From Sphingomonas sp. (GTDB lineage: Bacteria; Pseudomonadota; Alphaproteobacteria; Sphingomonadales; Sphingomonadaceae), in assembly GCF_024508665.1 (NCBI RefSeq), contig NZ_JANINP010000006.1, positions 124,001-188,000 on the forward strand: a DNA stretch of 64,000 nt. The letters run 5' to 3'. The stretch's first letter is position 1. Each line of letters starts with the position of its first letter. A program made the position numbers and the translations under genes. Shown one piece after another: positions 9,568-19,457 of the stretch. Under the pieces are notes generated by a model. It was given only the letters and a program-made list of their open reading frames with translations. It was not told where the DNA came from and searched no databases.

Positions 9568-10458
9568 TCACGGTTCTCCGGGCCGAAGATACTCCTGCAA
9601 CCCCGCGACCAGCGCATCGAACACCGCGCGCACGGGAGCCGAGGTTCGCAAATCCTCGTGCATCACCACCCAGGTGTCGAGCGCATGGCTGAACGCGTCG
9701 GGCAGGATGCGGACCAAAGCCGGATCGCGGGCCGCGAGCGGCACCTGGCACACGCCGATCCCCAGCCCGGCGCGGAGCGCCGCCAGCTGCGCGAGATCGC
9801 TATCCGATCGAAAGGCGAAATCCTCGACCCGGATCGGAATGCCGCCGGCACGCATCGCGCGGGTCACCGCATTGTCGTTCTCCACGCCGATCAGGCCGAA
9901 CGCGACCACCTCTTCGAAATTCGCCGGCGCGGGCCGTCCGGCGAGCAAATCGGCGCGGACGTGCAGCCCGACATGGATATCGCCGATCCGCCGCGCGACC
10001 AGGGCACCTTGTTCGGGCCGCACCATCCTCACCGCGACATCGGCTTCGCGCCGCAACAGGTCCTCGTTGCGATTGTTCGGGCTGAGCGCGACGACCAGCC
10101 GCGGATATCGCCGGCGCAGATCGGCCAGGATCGGCGGCAATATCTCGACCGAGATCACGTCGCTCGCCGAGACGCGGACCAGACCGGCGATTTCGCTCCC
10201 CTGCGTCGCGCCGCGGGCGAAGGCGGCGGCGGCAATCTCCATCGCCTCGGCATGCTGACGCAGCCCGAGCGCAGCATCGGTCGGTACCAGGCCGTCGGGC
10301 GCGCGCGTGAACAAGGCGACACCAAGGCCCGCCTCGAGATCGGCGATCCGCCGCCGCACCGTGGGCTGCGCCAGCGCCAGCCGGCGCGCCGCCCCCGACA
10401 GGCTGCCTTCGCGCAATACCGCGAGGAAGGCGCGGTGACGTTCCCAGTCTTCGCTCAT
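9568..10458 (-). CDS. LysR-family transcriptional regulator
   Basis: 296 residues from MSEDWERHRAFLAV (10458). N-terminal winged helix (about 5-62) has the LysR pattern LREGSLSGAARRLALAQPTVRRRIADLEAGLGVALFTR, split here over the two helices; the effector domain follows from about residue 90. The frame remains open upstream to 10860, but that stretch is antisense to the neighbouring gene and should be ignored. It is divergent from the NAD-dependent epimerase-like gene 92 bp away, the classic LysR arrangement, so it probably controls that gene and itself through the inverted repeat between them. Confidence 0.92.
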   Translation of the reverse strand: MSEDWERHRAFLAVLREGSLSGAARRLALAQPTVRRRIADLEAGLGVALFTRAPDGLVPTDAALGLRQHAEAMEIAAAAFARGATQGSEIAGLVRVSASDVISVEILPPILADLRRRYPRLVVALSPNNRNEDLLRREADVAVRMVRPEQGALVARRIGDIHVGLHVRADLLAGRPAPANFEEVVAFGLIGVENDNAVTRAMRAGGIPIRVEDFAFRSDSDLAQLAALRAGLGIGVCQVPLAARDPALVRILPDAFSHALDTWVVMHEDLRTSAPVRAVFDALVAGLQEYLRPGEP

Positions 10459-10464
10459 CAATTT

Positions 10465-10502
10465 TGTATAGGCCGCCTGTAAGATTGCGGCAATTTTATA
10501 CA
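10465..10502. promoter_or_regulatory. LysR-type binding region between divergent genes
   Basis: Outer inverted repeat TGTATA (10465-10470) / TATACA (10497-10502) enclosing a second one, GCCGC (10472-10476) / GCGGC (10487-10491). The region is locally AT-rich, within 10 bp of the lysR start and 48 bp from the epimerase start. Its use as the LysR operator is inferred from position and symmetry. Confidence 0.5.
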
Positions 10503-10549
10503 GCCTCGCCCCGGTCGATATCGCCTTCCTCAAGTCAAGGAGACGAACG

Positions 10550-11476
10550 ATGGCGAAGACGGCGTTGGTGCTGGGAGCAAGCGGTGGCGTGGGCGGCGAG
10601 ACGGCGCGGGCGTTGATCGCGCACGGCTGGACGGTGCGCGGGCTGACGCGGTCGCCTCGCGAGGGCGACGGAATCGACTGGCGGATCGGCGACGCGATGG
10701 ACCGCGCGGCGGTGCTGGCGGCGGCGGAGGACGTGGATGCGATCGTCCATGCGGTCAATCCTCCGGGGTATCGCGATTGGGAGAAGCTCGTCCTGCCGAT
10801 GCTGGAGAACAGCATCGCCGCCGTCCGCGCCAACGACGCGCGGCTGGCGCTGCCCGGCACGATCTACAATTACGACCCGCGCACCTCGCCGGTGATCGCG
10901 CCCGACAGCCCGCAGCATCCGAACACCAGGAAGGGCGCGATCCGCGTCCGGATGGAAAGCGCGATCGAACATTCCGCCGTGAAGGCCGTCATCCTGCGCG
11001 CCGGCGACTATTTCGGGCCGCGGCCGGGCGGCAGCTGGCTGAGCCAGGGGTTGGTGACGCCCGGCAAGCCGGTCGGCCGCGTGATGGTGCCCTGGAAGGC
11101 GGGTGTCGGACACGCCTGGGCCTATCTGCCCGATGTCGGCGAGACATTCGCGCGCCTGCTCGACAAAGGCGATGCGCTACCACAATTCGCGCGCTATCAT
11201 TTTGGCGGCGTCTGGGACGATGACGGCACGCGCATCACCGGCGCGATCGCCCAGGCGGTGGGGCGCCCCGTCAAGACCTGGCGGATGCCCTGGGCGCTGC
11301 TCCCGCTGATCGGGCTGTTCAACCCGACAATGAAGGAAATGGTCGAGATGCGCCCGTTCTGGGAGCATCCGGTGCGCCTCGACAATGCCGACTTGGTCGC
11401 CGCGATCGGGGAGGAACCGCACACCCCGCTCGACGTCGCGATGGCGACCAGCCTGAAGGCGCTGGGTTGCGGTTGA
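10550..11476 (+). CDS. NAD(P)-dependent epimerase/reductase-like protein
   Basis: 308 residues. Rossmann start MAKTALVLGASGGVGGETAR binds the dinucleotide; DAIVHAVNPPGY matches the fourth strand of extended short-chain dehydrogenases. No canonical YxxxK is seen; the equivalent area (NTRKGAIRVRMES) is atypical, so it may be an NmrA-like or atypical member that senses or reduces rather than epimerises. Later IILRAGDYFGP-like text (VILRAGDYFGPRPGG) is typical of the family. It is divergent from a LysR gene that probably regulates it. The substrate is unknown. Confidence 0.82.
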   Translation: MAKTALVLGASGGVGGETARALIAHGWTVRGLTRSPREGDGIDWRIGDAMDRAAVLAAAEDVDAIVHAVNPPGYRDWEKLVLPMLENSIAAVRANDARLALPGTIYNYDPRTSPVIAPDSPQHPNTRKGAIRVRMESAIEHSAVKAVILRAGDYFGPRPGGSWLSQGLVTPGKPVGRVMVPWKAGVGHAWAYLPDVGETFARLLDKGDALPQFARYHFGGVWDDDGTRITGAIAQAVGRPVKTWRMPWALLPLIGLFNPTMKEMVEMRPFWEHPVRLDNADLVAAIGEEPHTPLDVAMATSLKALGCG

Positions 11477-11520
11477 GCGCCACCTAGCAAAACGACGTCT
11501 TTTCCCCTATGTGCGGCGCC

Positions 11521-12729
11521 ATGCAGACAGAGTCGGCCGCCCTCATGCCCATCCCCGGGCACATCGATCCCGTGCCCGTGCCGCGCCAGACGGTGGCGCG
11601 CGAGGATGGTCGCGTCGACCTGGTTGGCCTGTCCAAGACCGAGCTGCGCGAGGCGTTGCTTGCCGCGGGCATGGAGGCCAAGCAGGCGAAATTGCGCGCC
11701 AAGCAGATCTGGCATTGGATCTACAATCGCGGCGCGACCGACTTCGCTGCGATGACCGACATCGCCAAGGCGCAGCATCCCTGGCTGGTCGAGCGGTTCG
11801 TGATCGGCCGGCCCGAAGTGATCGAGGCGCAGGTGTCGACCGACGGCACGCGCAAATGGCTGCTGCGCGCGCCCGACGGCCAGGATTACGAAATGGTGTT
11901 CATCCCCGATGCCGATCGGGGAACACTGTGCGTGTCGAGCCAGGTCGGCTGCACGCTCAATTGCCGCTTCTGCCACACCGGCACGATGCGGCTGGTGCGC
12001 AACCTGACCAGCCAGGAAATCGTCGGCCAGGTCATGCTGGCGCGCGACGCGCTCGGCGAATGGCCGTCGCAGCCGGAGGGCCGCATGCTCACCAACATCG
12101 TGATGATGGGCATGGGCGAGCCGCTCTATAATTTCGACAATGTCCGCGACGCGCTTCGCGTCGTGATGGACGGTGATGGTCTCGCTTTGTCGAAGCGCCG
12201 CATCACGCTGTCGACCTCGGGCGTGGTGCCGATGATGGCGCGCGCGGGGGAGGAGATCGGGGTCAATCTCGCGGTGTCGCTCCACGCCGTGACCAAGGAA
12301 ATCCGCGACGAGATCGTCCCGATCAACCGCAAATACGGGATCGAGGAACTGCTCCAGGCCTGCGCCGATTATCCCGGCGCCAACAATGCCCGGCGCATCA
12401 CGTTCGAATATGTGATGCTCAAGGACAAGAACGACCGAGACGAGGACGCGCACGAGCTCGTCCGGCTGATCCGCAAGTACAAGCTCCCGGCCAAGGTCAA
12501 TCTGATCCCGTTCAACCCCTGGCCCGGCGCGCCGTACGACACATCGACGCCCGAGCGCGTGCGGCGGTTCAGCGACATCATCTTCGAAGCCGGCATTTCG
12601 GCCCCCGTGCGCACCCCCCGGGGGCGCGACATCGACGCGGCGTGCGGCCAGCTCAAGACGGCGGCGGAGAAGAAGAGCCGGGCGGAACTCGACCGGCTGG
12701 CCGAGGAAAAGCTCGCAGCGCTCGGCTAG
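11521..12729 (+). CDS. rlmN: 23S rRNA/tRNA adenine-C2 methyltransferase
   Basis: Radical-SAM enzyme that methylates A2503 of 23S rRNA and A37 of some tRNAs. 402 residues from [16 protein letters not shown] at 144-151 is the CxxxCxxC iron-sulfur motif; Cys137 (GTLCVSS) and Cys375 (DIDAACGQL) correspond to the two conserved cysteines outside the cluster, of which the C-terminal one carries the transferred methyl group. [14 protein letters not shown] is also typical. An N-terminal extension of about 20 residues before the usual start is probably unstructured; an internal Met at residue 9 is a possible alternative start. Confidence 0.97.
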   Translation: MQTESAALMPIPGHIDPVPVPRQTVAREDGRVDLVGLSKTELREALLAAGMEAKQAKLRAKQIWHWIYNRGATDFAAMTDIAKAQHPWLVERFVIGRPEVIEAQVSTDGTRKWLLRAPDGQDYEMVFIPDADRGTLCVSSQVGCTLNCRFCHTGTMRLVRNLTSQEIVGQVMLARDALGEWPSQPEGRMLTNIVMMGMGEPLYNFDNVRDALRVVMDGDGLALSKRRITLSTSGVVPMMARAGEEIGVNLAVSLHAVTKEIRDEIVPINRKYGIEELLQACADYPGANNARRITFEYVMLKDKNDRDEDAHELVRLIRKYKLPAKVNLIPFNPWPGAPYDTSTPERVRRFSDIIFEAGISAPVRTPRGRDIDAACGQLKTAAEKKSRAELDRLAEEKLAALG

Positions 12730-12838
12730 GATCGTCGCCATTCGATGTTCGCCCGCGCGGTACGATGGCTTCTTTCCCCGCGGAAAAGAGAGCCAAAGGT
12801 GCTCGATCACTTCTTGCCTGAGTCGCCTAATTCATAAC

Positions 12839-12944
12839 CGTCATGCCGGGCTCGTCCCGGCATCCACCGGGAGGCTGAGCCCGTGCTTGAACGTCTTGCT
12901 CCGCGCTCCGGGCACGGTGGATGCCGGGACAGGCCCGGCATGAC
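12839..12944. repeat. palindromic interspersed repeat A1
   Basis: Two outward palindromes, TCATGCCGGGCTCGTCCCGG at the left and its inverted relative at 12916-12944, around a unique centre. Both arms are of the ATGCCGG type. It lies between the convergent rlmN and MBL genes; the rest of 12730-13001 shows nothing else recognisable. Confidence 0.9.
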
Positions 12945-13001
12945 GAATGGGAAATGGTGAAGGTCGATCCGTCCTAATTGGCCGCCGGCACGCCGGAAGC
13001 T

Positions 13002-13664
13002 TCAGGCGAGTACCGAATCCGCGACGAACGGGTTGGACTTGCGCTCCTGGCCGAAGGTGCTCGGATCGCCATGGCCGGGCAGGAAGAAGGTGTCGTCGCC
13101 CATCGGCCAGAGCCGCGTGACGATCGAGTCGATCAGGTCCTGGTGATTGCCGCGCGGGAAGTCGGTGCGGCCGATCGATCCGCGGAACAGGACGTCGCCG
13201 ACGATCGCCAATTTCGATTCCGGGTGGTGGAACACGACATGGCCCGGCGTATGCCCCGGCGTGTGGTGGACGGCGAACTCCACCTCACCGACGGTTACCG
13301 TATCGCCCTGATCGAGCCAGCGCGCCGGCACGAACGACCGGCCGGGGACCCCGAAGCGCAAGCCGTCCTCGTCGAGCTTTTCGAGCAGGAACAGGTCTTC
13401 GGGATGCGGCCCCTCGATCGCCACGCCGAGATCGTCGGCCAGCTGGGCCGCGCCGCCGCAATGATCGAAATGGCCGTGCGTGACCAAAATCTTCTCGATG
13501 GTGACGCCGTGCTTTTCCATTTGCGACTTCAGCAGGGGCAGGTCGCCGCCGGGATCGACGAACGCGCCGCGCATCGTCTTCGTGCACCATAACAAGGTGC
13601 AATTCTGTTGGAGCGGAGTGACGGGGATAATCGCCGCGCGAAGCGGCTGCGCGGTGCTGGCCAT
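13002..13664 (-). CDS. MBL-fold metallo-hydrolase (glyoxalase II-like)
   Basis: 220 residues. THGHFDHCGG is the metal-binding HxHxDH, HHTPGHTPGHVVFHH the next His, and IVGDVLFRGSIGR the Asp with the GR that follows; the LPGHGDPSTFGQE end is typical of YcbL/YqgX-type hydrolases. It probably hydrolyses a small thioester or related substrate in the cytosol, but the family is broad and the substrate unknown. It is divergent from the aminodeoxychorismate synthase gene 117 bp away. Confidence 0.9.
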   Translation of the reverse strand: MASTAQPLRAAIIPVTPLQQNCTLLWCTKTMRGAFVDPGGDLPLLKSQMEKHGVTIEKILVTHGHFDHCGGAAQLADDLGVAIEGPHPEDLFLLEKLDEDGLRFGVPGRSFVPARWLDQGDTVTVGEVEFAVHHTPGHTPGHVVFHHPESKLAIVGDVLFRGSIGRTDFPRGNHQDLIDSIVTRLWPMGDDTFFLPGHGDPSTFGQERKSNPFVADSVLA

Positions 13665-13781
13665 GACCGAGACCTAAGACCTGGACTGCCGAGCGGCAAT
13701 GCCCCGTACGACGTGCATATGAATGTGGATTACGCCATGCCGGTAGAAACCGGGGGTTGCCGAAGCGTCCGGCGCGGTTGC

Positions 13782-15542
13782 ATGACCGAGGAAGTGATCC
13801 GCCGCGACCGCCCTTTCGTCCTGCTCGACGACGCCCGCACGGCCGGTGCCGCGCCCGCACGGCTCTATCGGGCGCCGGTCGAGATCGTCGAGACGCACGA
13901 GGTCGCAGGCGTCAAGTCCGCGCTCGAGCGGCTGCGCGCGGCGCGGCATCGCGGGCTCCACGCCGCGGGGTTCCTGGCGTACGAAGCGGCGAGCGCGTTC
14001 GAGCCGGCGGTCGGCCAGTTGGCTCAGGCGGCAACCCCCTTATTGTGGTTCGGGCTGTTCGAGCGGTTCGACGAGATCGCGCCCGACGACGTCGCCTCCC
14101 GTCTGCCCGACTCCGCGGCCGCCTGGCTGGGCGCGCCCGTGCCGGATGTCGACCGGGACGCCTATGCGGAGCGTTTCGGGCAGGTGCATGCTCTGATCGA
14201 GGCGGGCGATCTTTATCAGGCCAATCTCAGCTTTCGCGCGCGGGTGCCGGTCATCGGCGATCCGCTGGCCGCTTATGCGCAACTGAGGGATAGCGCGCGC
14301 GCCGGCTATGGCGCGGTGGTGTGGACCGGGCGCGACTGGCTGCTGTCGCTGTCGCCCGAATTGTTCTTTGCACTGGACGGCGGGCGACTGACGACGCGGC
14401 CGATGAAAGGCACTGCCCGGCGCGGCGATACGCCCGAGGAGGACCGCACGCTGGCGGCCGCATTGCGCGACGACGCCAAGCAGCGCGCCGAGAATCTGAT
14501 GATCGTCGATCTGCTGCGCAACGACCTGTCGCGCGTCGCCGAGCCGGGCAGCGTCGCCGTGCCCGACTTGTTCGCGGTCGAGACCTATCCGACCATCCAC
14601 ACCATGACCTCGACCGTCACTGCCACCCTGGCGCCCGACCAGGATGCGATCGACGTGCTGGCGGCGTTGTTCCCATGCGGATCGATCACCGGCGCGCCCA
14701 AGATCCGCGCGATCGAGGCCCTGGCCGGGATCGAGATGGGCAGCGCGCCGCGGGGACCCTATACGGGCGCGATCGGTCGGCTCGACGCGACCGAGGGGGC
14801 GATGTTCAATGTGGCGATACGGACCTTGGTGATCGAGAATGGCGCGGACCATGCGCTGCTGGGCGCGGGCGGCGGCATCGTCGCCGATTCGCGGATGAGC
14901 GAGGAATGGGACGAGGCACAGGCCAAGACCGCGTTCGTCCGTGCCGGCGCGCGCCATTTCGACCTGATCGAGACGATGGCGTTCGATCCGATCGAGGGAG
15001 TCGCCTTGCTCGAACGCCATCTCGCACGGATGAAGGCGAGCGCGATTGCTTTCGGCTTCGCGTTCGACCGCCATGCCGCGCGCAACGAGCTACAGGCCGC
15101 GACCTTCCGGTTGCGCGCGGCGTCGCGTATCCGCCTGGTGCTGGCGCCATCGGGTGCGGTCGCGATCGAAGTCGCGGCGATGCCGACCATGCCAGAGACG
15201 CCGGTCACGGTGACGATCGCGCCGCTGCCGGTTGCGCCCGACGATTTCCGCCTGCGCCACAAGACCAGCGACCGCGCCTTTTACGACCGCGCGCGACAGG
15301 GATTCGAGACTGTGTTCGAGGTCGACGGCCAGCTGACCGAAGGCAGCTTCACCAATCTGTTCGTCGAGCGCGGCGGCGTGCTGCTGACCCCGCCGCTCAG
15401 CGCCGGATTGCTTCCCGGCGTGTTGCGCGCCGAGCTGATCGACAGCGGCCGGGCGGTCGAAGCGACGCTGACGCGCGCCGATCTCGCTCATGGCTTCTTC
15501 GTCGGGAATGCGTTGCGCGGGTTGATACCGGCGACGCTTTAG
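13782..15542 (+). CDS. pabB: aminodeoxychorismate synthase component I fused to 4-amino-4-deoxychorismate lyase
   Basis: 586 residues joining two steps of p-aminobenzoate (folate) synthesis. The PabB part (about 1-355) has RPMKGTARRG, LMIVDLLRNDLSRVA and PCGSITGAPKIRAIE, the chorismate-binding core. The PabC part (about 360-586) is a PLP fold-IV lyase: LRHKTSDRAFYD carries the Schiff-base Lys and LTEGSFTNLF the cofactor-binding loop. The start MTEEVIRRDRPF is chosen by fit to the family; the frame is open upstream without similarity. With folK at 57.4 kb it gives two folate genes in the window. Amidotransferase PabA is not adjacent. Confidence 0.94.
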   Translation: MTEEVIRRDRPFVLLDDARTAGAAPARLYRAPVEIVETHEVAGVKSALERLRAARHRGLHAAGFLAYEAASAFEPAVGQLAQAATPLLWFGLFERFDEIAPDDVASRLPDSAAAWLGAPVPDVDRDAYAERFGQVHALIEAGDLYQANLSFRARVPVIGDPLAAYAQLRDSARAGYGAVVWTGRDWLLSLSPELFFALDGGRLTTRPMKGTARRGDTPEEDRTLAAALRDDAKQRAENLMIVDLLRNDLSRVAEPGSVAVPDLFAVETYPTIHTMTSTVTATLAPDQDAIDVLAALFPCGSITGAPKIRAIEALAGIEMGSAPRGPYTGAIGRLDATEGAMFNVAIRTLVIENGADHALLGAGGGIVADSRMSEEWDEAQAKTAFVRAGARHFDLIETMAFDPIEGVALLERHLARMKASAIAFGFAFDRHAARNELQAATFRLRAASRIRLVLAPSGAVAIEVAAMPTMPETPVTVTIAPLPVAPDDFRLRHKTSDRAFYDRARQGFETVFEVDGQLTEGSFTNLFVERGGVLLTPPLSAGLLPGVLRAELIDSGRAVEATLTRADLAHGFFVGNALRGLIPATL

Positions 15543-15547
15543 AGTCG

Positions 15548-15610
15548 TTTTTCAGCTTCGCTGAATCGGTACCGGCCCGCTCCGCCACCGTTTCAGCTTC
15601 GCTGAAACAG
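15548..15610. repeat. palindromic repeat E1
   Basis: Two TTTCAGCTTCGCTGAA hairpins (15551-15565 and 15590-15606) around CGGTACCGGCCCGC. It lies between the convergent pabB and MFS genes, almost filling the gap. Copy E2 at 55589-55650 shares the hairpins and the CGGTNCCGGCCCGC centre. Confidence 0.85.
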
Positions 15611-15613
15611 AGT

Positions 15614-16885
15614 CTAATCCTCCGCCTCGACCCAGCCGCGCTTGAGCGGCTTGATCGCGAGCAGCGCGAGCAAAGCGGCGACCAGATAGAGGCTCACCCC
15701 GATGATCGCGGCGTAGCGGAGCGAATCCGCGCCGTAGCTCGCCTTCAGCGCGTCCGACAGCGTGCCCATCAGCAGCGGTCCCAAGCCGAGCCCGAGCAGG
15801 TTGTTGACCAGCAGGAAGCTGCCCGAGGCGCTTGCCCGCATCCGCGACGGCGCCAGATGCTGGGCCGCGGTGACGATCGGGCCAAGCCACAAGGTGTTGA
15901 GCGCGTTGGGGATCAGCAACAGGAACCAGGCCAGTACCGGGAGAGGCGTGAACAGCCCGAGCATGAAGGTCGGCGCGGTGATCAGCCAGGCGATGGCGGG
16001 CAAGCGCGCATACCAGGCGCGGTCGACCGTCCCGAGCCGGTCGGCGAACACGCCGCCGAGGAAAATGCCGGTGGTGCCGCCGATCAGCAGCAGCGAGCCC
16101 ATGAACTGGCCGACCTTGATCAGGTCGTGATTGGCGGTCCAGCCGTAATGGACCGCGATGATCTTGGGCACCCACAAGGCGAGGCCATAGCCGGCCATCG
16201 AGCTGCATCCGGCGCCGATCGACAACAGCCAATAGGCCGGTTTGCGGGCGAGGATCGGGATGACCGACAGTACCGGAACGTGCTCGGTGTCGATGGCCGC
16301 CGGCCGCGGGCGATCGCGGACCAGCCAGAGGAAGACCGGCGCGACGACGATGCCGGCAATGCCGACGGTAATGAACGCGGTCTGCCAATTCACCAGCGCC
16401 GCGATATAGGCGCCGAGCAGCACTCCCGAGCCGAGCCCGATCGGAATGCCCATCGAATAGATGGCGAGCGCGCGGGCACGGCGCTCGACCGGGAAATAAT
16501 CGGCGATCAGTGCATAGGACGGTGCGACGCCGCCCGCCTCGCCGACGCCGACGCCGAGCCGCGACAGGAACAGCGACCAGAAGCCCGTCGCGGCGCCGCA
16601 CAAAGCGGTGAATCCGCTCCACACCACCAGCGAGCCGGCGATCACCTTCGTCTTGCCGACGCGGTCGGCGAGCAAAGCGAGCGGCACGCCGAGCACCGAA
16701 TAGAGGATGGCGAAGGCGGTGCCGCCGATCGCGCCGAACTCGGCATCGCTCAGGTGCAGGCTGGCCTGGATCGGCTTGGCGAGGATGCCGAGGATCTGGC
16801 GGTCGAGGAAGTTGAACGTATAGACGACCAGCAACATGGCCAGCACCAATGCCGGATAGCCCGGGCGTTCGGTCCGCGTCGTCAT
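15614..16885 (-). CDS. Spinster-like MFS transporter
   Basis: 423 residues from MTTRTERPGY, chosen because GGGAGAGG lies just upstream; a GTG four codons earlier is possible. About twelve transmembrane segments. First helix LLVVYTFNFLDRQILGIL and loop GGTAFAILYSVLGVPLALLADR match the Spinster/sphingosine-transporter-like group common in sphingomonads, as does LGVGVGEAGGVAPSY. It follows the TonB-dependent receptor on the same strand (74 bp gap), so the two probably carry one substrate across outer and inner membranes under the divergent TetR regulator. Confidence 0.9.
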   Translation of the reverse strand: MTTRTERPGYPALVLAMLLVVYTFNFLDRQILGILAKPIQASLHLSDAEFGAIGGTAFAILYSVLGVPLALLADRVGKTKVIAGSLVVWSGFTALCGAATGFWSLFLSRLGVGVGEAGGVAPSYALIADYFPVERRARALAIYSMGIPIGLGSGVLLGAYIAALVNWQTAFITVGIAGIVVAPVFLWLVRDRPRPAAIDTEHVPVLSVIPILARKPAYWLLSIGAGCSSMAGYGLALWVPKIIAVHYGWTANHDLIKVGQFMGSLLLIGGTTGIFLGGVFADRLGTVDRAWYARLPAIAWLITAPTFMLGLFTPLPVLAWFLLLIPNALNTLWLGPIVTAAQHLAPSRMRASASGSFLLVNNLLGLGLGPLLMGTLSDALKASYGADSLRYAAIIGVSLYLVAALLALLAIKPLKRGWVEAED

Positions 16886-16959
16886 GCCCTCTCCCACTCT
16901 TATAGATGGAGCCGGGCACGCGGCTGGCGCGCCCGGCTCATCCCCCTTTTAACCTGCCA

Positions 16960-19332
16960 TCAGAATTTGAGCGAGAAGGTTCCGAACACCTGACGCGGAT
17001 TGCCGTAGAAGGCGGTGGCGACGCCTTCCTTGCCCAGCGTCGGCGTGACGCCGCCGGTCGGGGTGTAGATGATCTGCCCGGTCGCGGCGTTGGCGGCGAG
17101 ATATTGATAGCCGCCGATCTTGTAATGCACGTCGGTGATGTTCTTGGCGTGCACGCCGAACGAATACTGACGCTTCGACCCGAAGCTGTAGGTCAGGTTC
17201 GCGTCCCACAAGGTATAGCCCGGCTGGTCGAGGAACGGGCTCGCCACCTCGAACTGATGCGTCAGGCTGCGATACGACACCGTGGTCGACGCATTGAGGT
17301 CGCCGCTCGCCACTGGCACCGTCCCGCTGAGCGTCCCCGACACCGTCCATTTCGGCGTGTTCTGGAACTGGCGGTATTGCGAGACCTCGGCGCCGGTCGG
17401 GCCGATATAATGCTTGTACTTGGGATCGATATAGCCAAGCGCGCCGGTGAAGGTGATGTTCGAACGCGGGCCGGCGAAATCACGTGCCAGCACTGCGTTG
17501 GTTTCGAGCTCGATGCCCTTGATCTCAGCCTTCGCGGCGTTGGTGGTGATGCCGCAGAAACTGGCGACGCCGCCGATCGTGCAGGCGACCGAACCCGGGA
17601 TCTGGACGTTCTTGTAATCGGAATAGAAGCCGTCGAGCGCCCAGGTCAGGCGCTTGTCGAACGCCGAGCCCTTCCAGCCGATCTCATAGCTGTTGACCGA
17701 TTCGGGATCGAACGAGAGGTAGTTGTAGATGTCCTGATACGTCCGCCCGACCGCCGGATTGCTGATCGGCGCCGAGGTGCCCGAGCCGCGCGGATCGAAG
17801 CCACCGCCCTTGAAGCCTTCCGAATAAGACACGTAGAACAGGTGATCGGGGCTCGGCTTGAACGACAGGCTGGCGCGCGGCGTGAAACGCTTGAAGTTGG
17901 CCTCGCCGCGGAAATTGGTTGACGCGCCGAGATTGAGCGTCGGATTGCCGCCGAATTCGCTGGTCGCGCCGTAGAGCGGACCACCGAGGAAGTTCGCCTT
18001 GTAGACGAACGACTTGCGTTGATCCCAGGTGTAGCGGCCGCCCACCGACAGGCTCAATTGCGGGGTGAAATCGAACGTGAAGTCACCGAACACCGATGTC
18101 GTCTCGGTCCGCACGTCGCCGGCGGTATAGGCGTCGAGATTGGCGAGCGTCGTGTTGAGCAGCACGTCGAATCCCGTCGAGGCCTTGGCGCCGAGATAAT
18201 AGAAGCCGACGATGCCGTTGACCTTGCTGCTCGACCATTGGAACTGGAATTCCTGGCTGGTCTGCTCGTTACGATAGACCGCGGGCACATCGACGTCGAC
18301 CGACGGCGTCGAATCGAAGTCGATCGGGGTGAAGCTGCGGTCCTTGCGCCACGCGCTGATCGACTTGAACGTCAGATTGTCGGTCAGCTTCGCGGTCGCG
18401 GTCATCGACAGGCCGCCCGCCTGGATATCCTGTTTGGGGAAATTGAGACCGGCATTGGTGTCATAGACATTGTCGAGCACCGGCGACCCGGTCAGCTTGC
18501 CGGCGAACAGGCGATGGCCGTTGCGCGGCGCCGACTTGTCATGCGTGTAATCGCCGGTGATGCGGACGAGCAGGCGGCTGTCGGGCGTTTCGAACTCGAT
18601 CGTGCCGCGGCCGGCCCAGATGTCCTTGTTGTAATTGTCGATGCCGAGATTGAGGTTGCGGCCGAAACCGTCGCGCGTCAGCCGCGCGCCGGACACGCCG
18701 ACCCGGAGCATCGACCCGATCGGGGCGGACAGGCTGACGATGCCGTCGGCCTGATTGTACGAACCATAGGTGCCGCGCGCGGCGACCTCGAAATGGTCGG
18801 GCAGCCGGCGCGTGACATATTTGACCGCGCCGCCGATCGTGTTGCGGCCGTACAGCGTGCCCTGCGGCCCCCGCAGCACCTCGATCCGTTCGACGTCATA
18901 GATGTCGAGCACGGCGGCCTGGGGACGGTTGAGATAGACGTCGTCGAGATAGATGCCGACGCCGGCCTCGAAGCCCGGCACCGGATCCTGCTGGCCGACG
19001 CCGCGGATGAACGCGGCGAGCGTCGAATTGGTGCCGCGCGCGTCCTTGATCGTCGTGTTCGGCGTGGTGTTCTGGATGTCGGTCAGGTCGACCGCGCCCA
19101 TCTTGTCGAGCTTGTCGGCGGTGAAGGCGGTGACCGCGATCGGCACGTTGAGCAGCGTTTCCGACCGGCGCCGCGCCGTCACGACGATGTCGGCCGGCGC
19201 GTCGGCATTCGCCTGGGCATCGACCGCGGCCGGCTGCGCGGCCGGGGCGTCCTGCGCGAAGGCCGGGCTGGCGAACAATGCGGTGGCGGCAGCGCCGATA
19301 TAGAGCGCGCGCACATGACGGTGACGAATCAT
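16960..19332 (-). CDS. TonB-dependent outer membrane receptor
   Basis: 790 residues from MIRHRHVRALYIG (19332), preceded by GGGAGGGTTTGAAGG. Signal peptide about 1-27. ADIVVTARRRSETLLNVPIA is typical of the TonB-box/plug entry, and the plug domain runs to about residue 160 with VERIEVLRGPQGTLYGRNT and GGAVKYVTRR. A 22-strand barrel follows, ending VFGTFSLKF with terminal Phe. The group is the FecA/IroN-like receptors expanded in sphingomonads, which import iron chelates, plant compounds, steroids or aromatic compounds. The MFS carrier downstream and TetR opposite suggest an inducible organic ligand rather than iron (inference). Confidence 0.95.
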   Translation of the reverse strand: MIRHRHVRALYIGAAATALFASPAFAQDAPAAQPAAVDAQANADAPADIVVTARRRSETLLNVPIAVTAFTADKLDKMGAVDLTDIQNTTPNTTIKDARGTNSTLAAFIRGVGQQDPVPGFEAGVGIYLDDVYLNRPQAAVLDIYDVERIEVLRGPQGTLYGRNTIGGAVKYVTRRLPDHFEVAARGTYGSYNQADGIVSLSAPIGSMLRVGVSGARLTRDGFGRNLNLGIDNYNKDIWAGRGTIEFETPDSRLLVRITGDYTHDKSAPRNGHRLFAGKLTGSPVLDNVYDTNAGLNFPKQDIQAGGLSMTATAKLTDNLTFKSISAWRKDRSFTPIDFDSTPSVDVDVPAVYRNEQTSQEFQFQWSSSKVNGIVGFYYLGAKASTGFDVLLNTTLANLDAYTAGDVRTETTSVFGDFTFDFTPQLSLSVGGRYTWDQRKSFVYKANFLGGPLYGATSEFGGNPTLNLGASTNFRGEANFKRFTPRASLSFKPSPDHLFYVSYSEGFKGGGFDPRGSGTSAPISNPAVGRTYQDIYNYLSFDPESVNSYEIGWKGSAFDKRLTWALDGFYSDYKNVQIPGSVACTIGGVASFCGITTNAAKAEIKGIELETNAVLARDFAGPRSNITFTGALGYIDPKYKHYIGPTGAEVSQYRQFQNTPKWTVSGTLSGTVPVASGDLNASTTVSYRSLTHQFEVASPFLDQPGYTLWDANLTYSFGSKRQYSFGVHAKNITDVHYKIGGYQYLAANAATGQIIYTPTGGVTPTLGKEGVATAFYGNPRQVFGTFSLKF

Positions 19333-19408
19333 CCCTTCAAACCCTCCCAATGGTCTATCGTCCGTGCGGGAAACGACCCGGTTGAACGCTTGTTGATCTG
19401 CCCTATAC

Positions 19409-19429
19409 TGAAACCTGAACCGGGTTTCA
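19409..19429. promoter_or_regulatory. TetR operator between tetR and the TonB receptor gene
   Basis: Inverted repeat TGAAACC (19409-19415) / GGTTTCA (19423-19429) with an inner TGAACCGG core. It overlaps a TATACT-like box at 19405-19410 and lies 28 bp before the tetR start. It is probably bound by the TetR protein encoded at 19458. Confidence 0.65.
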
Positions 19430-19457
19430 ACTTCCGGCGAGACGGGGAGGCAAAAGA

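Noticed and set aside
13608..13781. Upstream extension of the pabB fusion frame
   Set aside because: Overlaps the start region of the MBL gene on the other strand and has no similarity to PabB; the ATG at 13782 gives a normal N-terminus.
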